A stretch of DNA of 64,000 nucleotides from Aegilops tauschii subsp. strangulata (lineage: Eukaryota > Streptophyta > Magnoliopsida > Poales > Poaceae), in NCBI RefSeq assembly GCF_002575655.3, contig NC_053040.3, positions 223,090,628 to 223,154,627 on the forward strand, in the 5' to 3' direction. How positions within the stretch are numbered: position 1 is the stretch's first letter; every line of letters begins with the position of its first letter. The notes below the pieces were generated by a model. The model saw only the letters and a list, made by a program, of their open reading frames with translations, was not told the origin of the DNA and ran no database searches. The translations under genes were made by a program, and so were the position numbers. Below are positions 33,929 through 44,778 of the stretch, in pieces.

Positions 33929-35287
33929 CAAGCGGCGGCCGACTCCAACCCGCCACCTCCCAACCCAATCGCCCTCGTACAAGTGGCCATAGTGGCGGTA
34001 GAAGAAATTCAAGCACCATCATGGGCAGAGCCCATCCTCAAGTTTCTGGTGAACAAAGAGCTGCCAACCGACAAGATCTCAGCCCAACAGGTGCAATGTC
34101 GGGCAGCAGCATACACCATCGTCAACAGGGAACTTGTGAGGCGCAGTGTCACTGGTGTGTACCAGCGTTGCGTAGAGCCGGAGAAGGGCCAAGCAATCCT
34201 CAAGGATATCCACCAAGGCGAGTGCGGCCACCACACGGCCTCAAGATCACTTGTGGCCAAAGCTTTTCCCCACGGTTTCTTCTGGCTGACTGCTCTAGAA
34301 GACGCCAAAGACTTGGTCAAGAAATGCAAAGGGTGCCAGAAGTTCAGTTCCAAGCTGCATCTGCCGGCTTCTGCACTCAAGACCATTCCCCTTGCCTGGC
34401 CCTTTGCCGTTTGGGGACTGGACATGGTGGGAACGTTCAAGACAGCACGCGGCGGCATGACTCATCTGCTCGTTGCCGTGGACAAGTTCACCAAGTGGAT
34501 AGAAGCAAAGCCAATCAAGAAGCTGAACGGTCCGACTGCTGTGACTTTCATCGCAGACATCACCACTCGGTACGGCGTACCGCACAGCATCATCATCGAC
34601 AATGGCACAAATTTCGCCAAAGGCGCCTTGACCCGTTTCTGTGCGACGCGGGGCATCCGACTGGACTTAGTGTCCGTTGCCCACCCACAGTCAAACGGCA
34701 AAGTTGAGCTAGCAAACGGCCTCATTTTGTTCGGAATCAAGCCCCGACTGGTCGAGCCTCTGGAGCGTTCGGCCGGCTGCTGGCTTGATGAGCTGTCAGC
34801 CGTCCTCTGGAGTCTGCGCACCACTCCGAACAAGTCAACTGGCTTCACGCCCTTCTTCCTTGTATATGGTGCCGAGGCTGTCATCCCAACTGACATCGAG
34901 TTCGACTCACCTCACATCGCCATGTACACGGAGGCGGAGGCAAAGGAAGCACGAGAAGACGGCATCGATCTGCTGGAAGAGGGCCCGCTGTTGGCACTCA
35001 GTCGGTCCGCCATCTACCAGCAGAGTCTGCACCGATACCACTGCCGGAAGGTCAAGCCAAGATCCTTCCAAGACGGAGTCCTTGTGCTCCAGCTGATCCA
35101 GTGAACAGCCGGACAGCACAAGCTTTCGGCCCCTTGGGAAGGCTCTTTCATCATCAGCAAAGCCTTGGGCAACGACTCCTACTACCTGATCGATGCCCAG
35201 AAGCCCAGGGCACGCAAGAGGGGCAACTCTGGCAAGGAAACAGAGCGCCCATGGAATGCAAATCTCCTTCGAAGATTTTACAGTTGA
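33929..35287 (+). pseudogene. Gypsy integrase
   Basis: Integrase inserts element DNA in the host genome. The HHCC zinc site is visible as HQGECGHHT and later CKGCQKF. The catalytic core has GLDMVGTF, IIDNGTNF and SNGKVELANG, giving the D, D and E positions. The frame is the same as that of the reverse transcriptase, so the whole of pol was one frame. TGA at 35102-35104 interrupts it; the conserved C-terminal part (KLSAPWEGSFIIS and ERPWNANLLRRFY) continues in frame to TGA 35285-35287. Confidence 0.9.
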
Positions 35288-35989
35288 TGCAGTATGTACC
35301 ACGCTACCTTTTGTATTAAGCACGAAGACTTCGGGTCCCTCGAAGAGCACTCAGGGACTGCCCCCTTTTTATCTATATGATAAGTATTATGCCTATGAAT
35401 GTGTTATTTCATTCCTCCGCCTGAACCCGGGTTCGATTAGTCGGCCCGGGGGCTTACCACCTTGTACTATGTCGGTGTTTCCTGTAGTCGGACAAGTAAT
35501 GTGCAAGCACCTAAGCCCTCTCTTGCCACATGCCATAGCTCGCAGAGCGGCTATTCGCTTGGCAAGAGTTAAAGGCAAGAAACAGTGCTCACATGAAAAT
35601 GGCTAAGGATCAAAGCATCTACATAGGACAAGCCGGCCCTTCGCCTCACCGACCGGCTGCTGAGCAGCCGGCCGGCCGGCCTCCTACTTAGCTTGCAACA
35701 TTCCAATCGGCCAAAGTACTTGTCCTCCCACAATGGGGAAATACTTAACTAAGCCGTAGTCCGCAGAGCGGCTGCCCGGCTGGCAAGTAGGAAACTGTGG
35801 GAGGGCAGGAAAAGAAAAAGCCAAGGAATAAAAAGCAAGAAAAGTCGGAACTCGGCAAAAGCACAACTTCTGCAGGAAATAATTTACATACCAAAAGGCC
35901 ATCGGCCAATATTCAACATAGTTTGAGTACACCTCGCGGGTGGAATTGTGCAAATTTAACAAAGTTTGTTGAGGAAACTACTAAGCAGG
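35288..35989. other. Spacer between pol and the antisense gene
   Basis: Non-coding 3' region of the Tat-type element, with CGGCCGGC-like clusters near 35650-35680. It probably includes the 3' end of the antisense transcript. Confidence 0.6.
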
Positions 35990-37214
35990 AAAAGCTATGA
36001 TAAATCAGCGGCCTAGACCAAAGGGGCGGCAGGTTGGTGGAGTCGGGGACGCCGGCTGGTGGAGTGGCCGGCTGGCGAGTCTCGGCTTGGCCGCTTTCAG
36101 CAACAGTCGGCGTGCTTGCACGCGACCCGGTGCTGGAGGCATAGTCGAGTTGAGGCTGGCCGTCCGCTCCGACCTCCGGTGCGTCGTCTTCATCATCCTC
36201 GTCTTCCCCTTCGTCGCTGGAGGCGATCTCCTCTGCCGAGTCTTCGCCATCGTCCGGGTTCAGCCCGAACCATTCAGGTGGCGCCTCGGCGCCATCCTCG
36301 TTCAGCTCAGGGACGAAGTCGCCGGTGTTGGTGTACTCGGCGATCGCTGCTGCATGAATAGTGAGATCTCGCTCCACCGCCGCTAGCCCGGCATTGGCTT
36401 CCTGCCGAAACGTGGCCAAATGGGCTAGATCTAGCCCAGGATACCATGCCTTGGCGAACTCCAAGGCCCGCCGCGCTCCTGCTCGGGCCGCGAAGCCCTT
36501 CCACGCCTCAAGACGGCCAACAGCCACTTCCAACCAGTTGGCGGTCCGACTGGGCATGTGTGGGGCTTGCCTGTCTGGCCAGAGGGCGGAGACCACCTGG
36601 GCCCCAACGCGCTGCAGCCGGCGAAGCATCCGGTGGGCCGGCTGGAGACGAGCCTGAATACTGAGGAGCTGCTCACCAAGGGTCCGAGGGGCGTCGGCGG
36701 CAATCTGCGCGCCTTCCACCCTTCGCTCCTCACGGTGAGCCTCAATGGCCTGGTCGGCGACGAGGGAATGGCCGGGGAAGAAATCTGCACAAACAAACAA
36801 AGAGTCAGAAGCTAGAAGCCGGCTCGCTCGACAGCCGGCAGTTGAGAGAAGAGAAGGAAGCTCACCATCGACTATGTCTTCAATCTTGCCATAGCCGGCA
36901 GTCAACGCTGCCTCCGTCTCAGCCTAGCTGGAGCGCTCGGTTTCAAACTCAGCCAGAAGCTTGGCCTCGTTGTCCTCTGCCCGCTTCGGGGCCGTCTTGT
37001 GAAGCTCCGCCTGGTCCTTCAGTTCCTTGGCAAGGCGGTCGTGCTCCTGGGCTACCCTGTTGCACTCGTCCTCCTTGGCACGCAGTGCGGTGTTGGCTTC
37101 GCCCAGTTGCTGCTGCAAGACGGCGTTGGTCTCTGCGAGAACAAGAAAGGAAAGATATCAACAAATCGAGAAGGAAGAAAAGAAATTACCGGAAGATCCG
37201 ACCTGACTGCCCAG

Positions 37215-37510
37215 CAGTCGGCTCGCATCTCGGGGACTACAGCCCGCGGATGCGCTGGCGCGCCCCCGCGGAGAAAAGAGGATGGAGTGCTTACTCCGGC
37301 TTTTCGTCAGACCGGCGGTCCGACGGTCCAGCTCCCGAACGTTGGCGTTGAAGGTGGCTGCATGGATGTTGTGGTAATCCTGCAACGCAGCAACAGAAAA
37401 AGAAGTGAGCCAGAGCTCAGAACCCACTATGAAGTTCCAAGCCGCCTGCTCAGCAGCCGGCCCAGAACTCGGGGACTACACCCAGTGGGTGCACTGGCGC
37501 GCCCCCACCG
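37215..37510. repeat. Duplicated purine-tract-like segment
   Basis: CGGGGACTAC occurs at 37231-37240 and 37470-37479, each followed by GCACTGGCGCGCCCCC-like sequence. The same CGGGGACTAC forms the tract next to the 3' LTR (40517-40526). The two copies are about 239 bp apart and fall in introns of the antisense gene. Confidence 0.75.
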
Positions 37511-38844
37511 AAGATTACAGGAATCAAAAGCAAAAAGCAAGTAACGTACCCGGACGGTGGCCCGCGTCTTCACGAATGCCTTCATGCACTGCGAGAGGGC
37601 GGCGGCTTCGGCCTTGAAATCGTCCTGAACATCTTTGTGCCGCCTTGATCAAGGCACTCGTCCCGCCCCCGTGCACCCATTCTGCCGGTGCGGCGCTGGT
37701 TGCATCGGCTTCAGGGGCCGACGAGCTGGCGCTCCCGACCTCCATCGGCCTCGGCGCCGATGCCGCCTTCTCCATCTGACGGTGCACTGGAGTGCGGGCC
37801 GTAGGGGCCGAGCCTACCGCCAGCTTGCCTCTGGCTAGCGTCACCAATAGGGCGACCGGCTGGCTGCCCTGCGCATCTGCAGTCGGTGGTTGCGGAGGCA
37901 CTTCCACCTCTGGCAAGACGACGTCGCCGCCTTCCCTCTCCATGACCGGCTGCTCATCGCCAGCTCCCCCAGCCGGCACCAAGAACTCTGGCGCTGGTGG
38001 CGCGGAGCACAGGGGGGTGATGAGCTGCGGGATCTGCTGGCGTGCGGCGTCCTCCGCCCCTCCCTTGGCCGCGGCGTCGGCTTGGGCCTTGGCCGCCGCG
38101 TCCGCGTCCGCTTGCACCGCCTCGGCTGCGGCCGCCTTGTCGGCCTCCGCCTTCTTGGTGGCGGCTTCCTTCTCCTCCCGCATGTCCCGTGCGTTCCTCT
38201 CCTGCGCCTCCCGGAGATCGGCGACCGGGTCTATACGACGGTTGTTGGTGGAGCCCTCCGCCGTCCTGATGACGGAGGCTGAGGTCGACCGCTCAAGAGA
38301 GAGCGGGGCCCTGCTCAAGAAAGGGATGAGAAGGAAATTCAGAAGGAATCGACAAGATAAGAGAGTAAAAAGAAGACACAAGAAAGGCTGAGGACTTACG
38401 CCGACACCATCGGAGGCTGCTTGGGGGCCTTTTGGAACTTGGCCGCCTTCACGGCGGCCTCGCGCCGCTTGGTCGCAGCGGCCTTGTTCTTGGCTGCGGC
38501 GGCCGAGTGCTTGGCATTCTTGGGATGGCTACCGAATAGCAGCATGCCTCGACGCTTCGACCCACCGCCTGGTGCGGTTGGTGCGGCTGAGGAGCTCGCG
38601 CCCGCCCTGTTGGAAGGCGGCGGGCGGCGCACCGCCTCTTCCTCCTCCTCGTCGTCATCCGACCAGTCCTCCACGCCTCCTCCTCCTCCAGAGCCGCCTG
38701 CTCCACCACCACCGCCTGTGATGTCGTCCTCCAGGGCGGCTGCCCCCAAGTCGGGGTCCGCCACGTCGCTCGCATCCCGGTCCGGCTGGAAGTCGACGTT
38801 GGCCTCCAGCTGGAGGGGGGGGCCTGCATCATGGTCGAGCTGGT

Positions 38845-38930
38845 CAGCCGGCAAGAGAGAAGCCGGCAGGAGAGAAGCCGGCAAGAGAGAGGCCGGCAAA
38901 AGAGAACCCGACAAGAGAAAAATAAAAGTA
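38845..38930. repeat. 15-bp minisatellite in an intron of the antisense gene
   Basis: GCCGGCAAGAGAGAA-like units repeat five to six times. This intron tract lies just downstream of the donor at 38942. Confidence 0.85.
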
Positions 38931-39832
38931 CCAAGAGCTTACCATAGGTGGCGGATCTGCGCGGGAGTACGGCCGCTTGCCGAAATGCCACCCCTCCGGC
39001 TCGAGCTTGAGGTTGACAATCTTGTTCACCAGAAAGGCCACCTCAGCAGTTGGCATCTCCTTGGTGCACATCTGGCACGGGTCGCGGTGCCCACTCATCT
39101 AGCTTATGATGTGGGGCCAGCCTTGGAGTGGGAGGACTCGGCGCACCATGAAGGCGAGCAACAAGTCGGCCGCCTTGACGCCCTCCGACTCCTTTATCAC
39201 CTTGAGGCGGGCGATGGCGGCGAAGGCGTCGGGCGACAACGGCTTCGGCTTGAAGCCCCAGTTGGTGTGGGGCTCAGCAGGCGGCCCGGCCACATACTCC
39301 GGCAGGTTGTTGAAGTCGATCGCCGGGTTGACGTTCTTCACGTAGAAGTAAGACTTCTGCCACAACTTCACCGATTGTATCTGCTTGATGGCTGGGAAGG
39401 CATTTCTAGCACCCGGACGCTCCACGACGATGAAAGCACCACACTGCGCTGCCTCCTCCCTCGCGGAGGTGCCAAGCTTGGTGTAGAAGAATGCTCCCAA
39501 AGCTCGAGGGTGCGGAGGATGCCGAGGTACCCCTCGCAGAGGGTGACGAAGGCCGACAGCAGCACCACCGTGTTCGGTGTGAGGTGGTGCGGCTGTAGTC
39601 GGTAGAAGGTGAGGAACGAGCGGAGGAAGCCGCTCGCCGGCAGGCCGAAGCCACGGAGGAAGTGCGAGCGGAAGATAACACGCTCGCCTTCCTCCGGCGC
39701 CGGCGAGATCTCGTCGGCGGGCGGCACGCGCGTCTTGATGTAGCCTGCGCCGGGCAGCCGCCGCGTGTCGCGGAGGAAGGTGAGATGATCCTCATGGACA
39801 TTGGAGCCGTCCCAGTCGCCGGAGCGCTCCAT

Positions 39833-40513
39833 GACGACCCAGGCTCGACGAGGACGAACGGCGGCGACGAGCGCGCGAGCTCTCCGCAAAGCAGAGAGAG
39901 GGCTTAAGGAGGAGAAGCTCGAAGGCAACAGCGAGCCGCGGCAGCACTTCGACGGGGCGCGAGTGCAGCGGTGGCGAAGAAGAGGCAAAAGCAAAAGGAG
40001 GCAAGGGAGAGAAGAGTGCGTGTGCCTCAGCCGCTCCTCTCCTCCCCTGATTTATAGCCCCTGGCTGCAAAGCCGAGGGGGTGGGGCATGGGGTCGTGGG
40101 ATTAACTGCGCCCACGTCCCCACGACCTCGCATTTACCGCGCGGTAAAGGCGTGTGGTAACGGCGCGTGGGATCCCAACCGCCCTGCCTCGGCCGCAGCG
40201 GATCCGCACGCGCGCCGAGGCCCGGTAGTGGCGGGCCCAGCCTGCAGCATGTCCCGTCATGCTCGTGGGCTGGCAGGCCGGCCTGGCTGGCTGACACCGC
40301 GTGGCGTGTGAGCGGCGGGCGGCTAGCCTAGATGCCTAGCTAGAGCGCCACCTGGTTCCCGCCTTGGCGGTTCGAAATTCATCAAGCGGCCGTCCACCGC
40401 GTCCTACTCCTAGCAGTCGGCATACCAGAAGACAGACAAGACGAGTAAATAAGACTATACAGAGTTGGAAGCTGCTGGGGCACCACGCCTCATCAGCCGC
40501 AGCGACCCACCAG
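39833..40513. other. Promoter-side region of the antisense gene
   Basis: GC-rich upstream region of the antisense gene. It holds short Arg-rich frames on both strands, none convincing. GGGTCGTGGGATTAAC and GCGCGGTAAAGG near 40090-40150 are the only notable motifs. Confidence 0.5.
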
Positions 40514-40526
40514 CTTCGGGGACTAC
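40514..40526 (+). promoter_or_regulatory. Polypurine-tract region
   Basis: CTTCGGGGACTAC directly precedes the 3' LTR start TGTCGG. In this element type it primes plus-strand DNA synthesis. Confidence 0.7.
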
Positions 40527-41704
40527 TGTCGGAGTTATTGGCCATGGGTAGCCTCATCTGCTCCTCATGGCATTTCAAGACATCGGGGCCAACTGCGCCC
40601 ATCAAACCTCCATGCCTGACCACCGCCTTCTTGAGGCCGGCTGGTCCAAGCGGCCGGCTGCCGGAAGGCGGCTGACCCCAGAAGACGGCCACAGAGGGTC
40701 GCCTCCTAGCAGGCGGCCTCCAGAGAGGCCGGCTCCTAGCAGGCGGCTCCAAGCGCCCTCAAAGTCTGTGCCCTCTTGGGCATGATGGGATGGGGCGTGG
40801 CTACAGCGAAGCCTGCCACCCCCGAATCCAGGGCGGGTCATGGCCACAGTGTGACGTACCAGCCGGAGATCTCCTGAGTGGCGCGGCACTGTGGCCCCTC
40901 CTCCCGTGACATCACCTACGCCACTAGGGACCATGCTCCCACGACGGGCTATCAGTACGGCCCACGAGTGGTGGGCCTTACCTGTCAGAGACAGGCTAGA
41001 AGGCGGCAGGCACGGCCCAATCGGCATGGGGGGAAGCCGGCCCCCAGAAGGCGGCCCTCCCCCTGCCTAGGGGTTTGTGCACCATTAACCAGAAGAGACG
41101 GGGAATGGCTACAGTGAACGCTCGCCAGGCGGCGGGACTGTAGCCACGGCTTCCCCGACAAAGCAAGCATCATTAGAGGCACGGCTACAGTAACAAGCAG
41201 CCGGCAGGACCCGCAAGCGGCGGGCGCGGCCTGTCGGCCAAGTACGAGACAGCTGGCGGGGCCCACCAGTCGGCGGGCCCCAGCAGCCAGTGGAGAAGCC
41301 GGCCATAAGAGACACTGACGGCCTGGGCCTACACCCGGCCGGTTTACCATTGTACCCCTAGGGGGTAGGCCTATATAAACCCCCCAGGGCACCCATGCAA
41401 AGGGTTCAGATCCTTAGACTACACAACCACATACATAGAGAGAGGAGAGAGCTAGCCTTGCCCTTCTTCCTCCTCTAGCAAACAGCTCAAGGAGCAACTT
41501 GTAGCTCCTTGTTGAGATAGTGATCATGCGGAGACCCCGCAGAGCAGGACTAGGGGTGTTATCTCCTAGGAGAGCCCCGAACCTGGGTATAGTTCGCCGG
41601 CGTACGTGTCTACGACTCATCCCGCTTCCTGGCACCGGCGACGTCTTACTATCCCCCACCATGATAAGCCACCCGGTGGCATATGTCGCACCAAAACCCC
41701 GACA
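40527..41704 (+). repeat. 3' LTR of the Tat-type Gypsy element
   Basis: 1178 bp, from TGTCGGAGTT to CCCCGACA, with the inverted terminal pair TGTCGG/CCGACA. A TATA-like GGCCTATATAAACCCC lies at about 41368. Only its last 160 bp have a partner at the 5' end. Confidence 0.93.
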
Positions 41705-43162
41705 ATGTGGAACCCCTTCAAAATGCTAAGGACACATATTGGCAAAAACTCAAGACTCTTCATTTCTATTTTAGTGATCCAAGATCACATTAAGTACATA
41801 GGAAAGCCAATACTATGGGATGAGGTGTTGCTTAATGGTCTACTTGCTCAAAGTGCTTAGTGATATTGCTCCAAAGCCCTCAACCACTTTCCCATTTCCA
41901 AATATGTCCAAAACTCAAAGTCAAACTCGGCCCCACCGAACTGTTCTATCCGGCACCCCCGAGTTCATTTGACCTAGCCACTACCAGAAACCCTAACACC
42001 TCGGTCACACTGATACGGATCTCGGTCTCACCAAGATGGCCTTGCAAACTCTCTGTTGCCTGTTGCAATTATTTCGGTCTCACTAAAATGTGCAATCGGT
42101 CCCACCGAGTTTGCTTGACCAACTCTTTGTTTGCTCTTTGCTGAAATCAGTCTCATCGAGTTCAAGCAATCGGCTTCACCGAGATGAGGTTTTGCCTTAG
42201 CCCTAGCACATCGGTCCCACCGAGTAGTTCCAGTCGGTCCCACCGAGATTCCCAACATTCACATTTTGAACTAAATCAGTCCCACCGAGTTCTTCTATTC
42301 GGTCTGACCGAGTTGGATCAAATGTGTGTAATGGTTGGATTTTGTGTGGAGGCTATATATACCCCTCCACCCCCTTCTCCATATGTGAGAGAGCCATCAG
42401 AACGTGCCTACGCTTCCATCCTACATTTTCTGAGAGAGAACCACCTACTCATGTGTTGAGATCAAGGTATTCCAATCCAACCACAAGAATCTTGATTTCT
42501 AGTGTTCTCCAAGTTGCTTCCCACTCAAATCAACTTTCCACCATATCCAAATCTGTGAGAGAGAGTTGAGTGTTGGGGATACTATCATTTGAAGAACAAG
42601 AGCAAGGAGTTCATCATCAACACAACATCTATCACCTTTTGGAGAGTGGTGTCTCCTAGATTGGTTAGGTGTCGCTTGGGAGCCTCCGACAAGATTGTGG
42701 AGTTGAACCAAGAAGTTTGTAAGGAAAAGGAGATCGCCTACTTCGTGAAGATCTACTCGAGTGAGGCATGTCCTTCGTGGCCAATGGCCATGGTGGGATA
42801 GACAAGGTTGCTTCTTCGTGGACCCTTCATGGGTGGAGCCCTCCGTGGACTCGCGCAACTGTTACTCTTCGTGGGTTGAAGTCTCCATCAACGTGGATGT
42901 ACGATAGCACCACCTATCGGAACCACGCCAAAAATCACCGTGTCTTCATTGCGTTTTCACACACCAATCCCATCCCTTTACACTTCTTGCAATTAGCATG
43001 CTTTACTCTTTCCGCTGCTCATGCCATGCTTGCTTGAAATGTATTGTGATTGCTTAATCTTGTGCTAAAGCTCCACCTCAACTTGAGGAACTTAAAATTC
43101 TCCACTTTTACTTGTTGAGGGTCTAATCACCCCCCTCTAGACCCCTCTTCTCGATCCTTTCA
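41705..43162 (+). repeat. LTR of the second Copia element, probably 5' truncated
   Basis: A TATA-like GGCTATATATACCCC is at about 42351. The end ...GATCCTTTCA (43162) is directly followed by the primer site. About twelve copies of CGGTCCCACCGAGT-like palindromic units lie between 41920 and 42320. Confidence 0.85.
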
Positions 43163-43176
43163 ATTGGTATCAGAGC
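43163..43176 (+). promoter_or_regulatory. Primer binding site, initiator-Met tRNA type
   Basis: ATTGGTATCAGAGC follows the LTR end and contains the standard complement to the 3' end of initiator-Met tRNA, as in most plant Copia elements. Confidence 0.9.
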
Positions 43177-43217
43177 TTTGGTCTCCATTGCTTTGGTTTA
43201 ATCACCATTGGAGGAAG

Positions 43218-44778
43218 ATGGATGAGCCTACGATTGGGAGTATTAGATGTAGAGTGCCTATGCTTGACGGAGAGTTATATAGTGGTTGGAAGAAGGAGAT
43301 GCTTGAGATTTTCAATGAATATAACTTGAACAATTACATTACTAGCCCTTACGCGCCCCCATTGATCCTTTCCATTCTACCCCCGATGAGTATCTTGACA
43401 TGACCCGCAATCTTAGAACTATTGATCTTATTATGAGAGGATTGCCTAGAAATTTGCTTGCATGCTTGCCTACATTTGAATGTGCCTATACTATATGTAA
43501 ATATCGTGAGGAGCGCTTTCCAAACTATTCCTTGAAAAATCTAGATGAGATTCTTTGAAAGTCCATTGCTTTTCAAAAATTGGATACTGGTCATCCTAAA
43601 TTTGATGATTGTCTGTTTGAGCTTCGTGACCTTATGCATGCCAAAGGAGATGTTGGAGTCATTAGTACCCTCATTTCACAAGTCATTAGAATTCATAAAC
43701 ATGCACATTGTCATGGTCATACATCTAATGAATCACTCTCTCTAGGTGATGATCATTCACTGTTGAGCATGGATATTATGATGAGGATGATGATAGTGAC
43801 TTTGATCTTGATGAGTTAATGAGACACTTTGGTCTTATGGCTAACCTTCATGGTTACATGGCCGGAGGAAAGGAATGTGTTCTTGATAGTGGATGTACGG
43901 ATCATATGACCGGAGATAAGGACATGTTTCGTGAGCTTGCTGAAAACGACGGTCCCCGAAAGTATGTCACTTTTGGTGATAACTCAAAGGGTAAGGTAGT
44001 TGGCCTTGGTAAGGTGGCCATATCCCATGATAGCTCTATCCAAAATGTCATGCTCGTGGAATCTCTTGGTTACAATCTACTTTCTGTATCTAGACTAGCT
44101 GACTTCGGTTTCAACGTCCTATTTACTAAAATAGATTGCCAAGTGTTTCGAAGAGATAATCATAATATGGTCTTTACCGGTATTCGTATAGGTGATCTAT
44201 ACATTGTTGATTTCACTAAGAGAGCTCAACTTCGTACTTCCTTAATTGCTAAATCTTCTAAAGGTTGGTTGTGGCATAGAAAGTTAGGTCACGTGGGTAT
44301 GTGAAATCTTGATAAGCTTATTAAAGGTCATCATATCCTTGGTGTTCAAGATGTCATATTTGACAAGGATAGACTTTGCAGTGCATGTCAAGCAGGAAAA
44401 CAAGTTGGAGGAAGTCATCCCGTGAATAACATCATGACCACGAGAAGACCGCTTAAGCTACTTCATATGGATCTTTTTGGTCCCAATGCCTACAAGAGTC
44501 TCGGTGGTAACTTGTTCGGTTTGGTCATTGTTGACGACTTTTCAAGATTTAGGTGGGTGTTCTTTCTTGATGATAAGTCGCAGCTCCAAAAGATCTTCAA
44601 GAACTTCGCTAGGAAGGCCCAAAACCAATTTGAAGTGAAGATCAAGAAGGTTTGCAGCGACAACAGAATGGAGTTCAAGAACGCCAATGTGGATAAATTT
44701 CTTGACGAAGAAGGGATTTCACATGAGTTCTCGGCTATGTACACACCTCAACAAAATGGAGTTGTTGTGAGGAAGAAC
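43218..44778 (+). pseudogene. Copia gag-protease-integrase, broken
   Basis: Gag starts at ATG 43218 (MDEPTIGSIRCRVP). It changes frame near 43360, has TGA at 43556-43558 and more breaks near 43760. The protease is visible as KECVLDSGCTDHMTGDKDMF (43870). The integrase zinc region begins WLWHRKLGHVGM, then TGA at 44302-44304. The catalytic core has HMDLFGP, CSDNRMEFKN and YTPQQNGVVVRKN. In the last motif the usual Glu is Val. The sequence stops there because a CACTA end has inserted. It cannot produce a working protein. Confidence 0.88.

Larger units (their letters stand above)
35990..39832 (-). pseudogene. Spliced antisense gene of the Tat-type element (Transposase_28-like protein)
   Basis: Several Tat-lineage plant Gypsy elements carry an antisense gene of unknown role. 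It starts at Met 39832 (MERSGDWDGSNV). The first exon has the 'putative gypsy type transposon' domain: LRSFLTFYRLQPHHLTPNTV, FVTLCEGYLGIL, CGAFIVVERPG and WQKSYFYVKNVNP. It has a frame change near 39500 and a TAG at 39099-39101. It ends at a donor GTAAGC (38942-38937). Exon 38823-38400 (acidic, Gly-rich, then Ala/Lys-rich) follows a GATGCAG acceptor and ends at GTAAGT. An exon begins at 38320 (EERNARD-like charged helices). Coiled-coil exons follow at about 37130-36924 and 36780-35990. Intron positions after 38320 are approximate. Confidence 0.75.
24235..41704 (+). mobile_element. Tat-type Ty3/Gypsy retrotransposon, 5' LTR truncated
   Basis: Order: partial 5' LTR, primer site, gag, protease, reverse transcriptase, RNase H, a second RNase H, integrase, a long 3' region with an antisense spliced gene, purine-rich tract, 3' LTR. 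The dual RNase H, the antisense gene and the long 3' spacer are features of the Tat lineage (Grande, RIRE2, Retand relatives). A 4.4-kb solo LTR splits pol. The sequence after the 3' LTR (ATGTG, 41705-41709) would be the right target duplication; the left one was deleted. Confidence 0.92.
41705..44778 (+). mobile_element. Ty1/Copia element (Sirevirus-like), interrupted at both ends
   Basis: LTR, primer site, gag, protease and the first two thirds of integrase are present, then the element is cut by a CACTA end at 44779. The rest (reverse transcriptase, RNase H, 3' LTR) is not in the window. The left end of the LTR begins at the neighbouring Gypsy LTR and is probably incomplete. Sirevirus affinity is suggested by palindromic CCACCGAG-type repeats in the LTR; it is tentative. 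Confidence 0.85.

Noticed and set aside
41414..41729. Short frames at the end of the Gypsy 3' LTR
   Set aside because: They duplicate frames in the 5' LTR remnant; LTR sequence, not genes.
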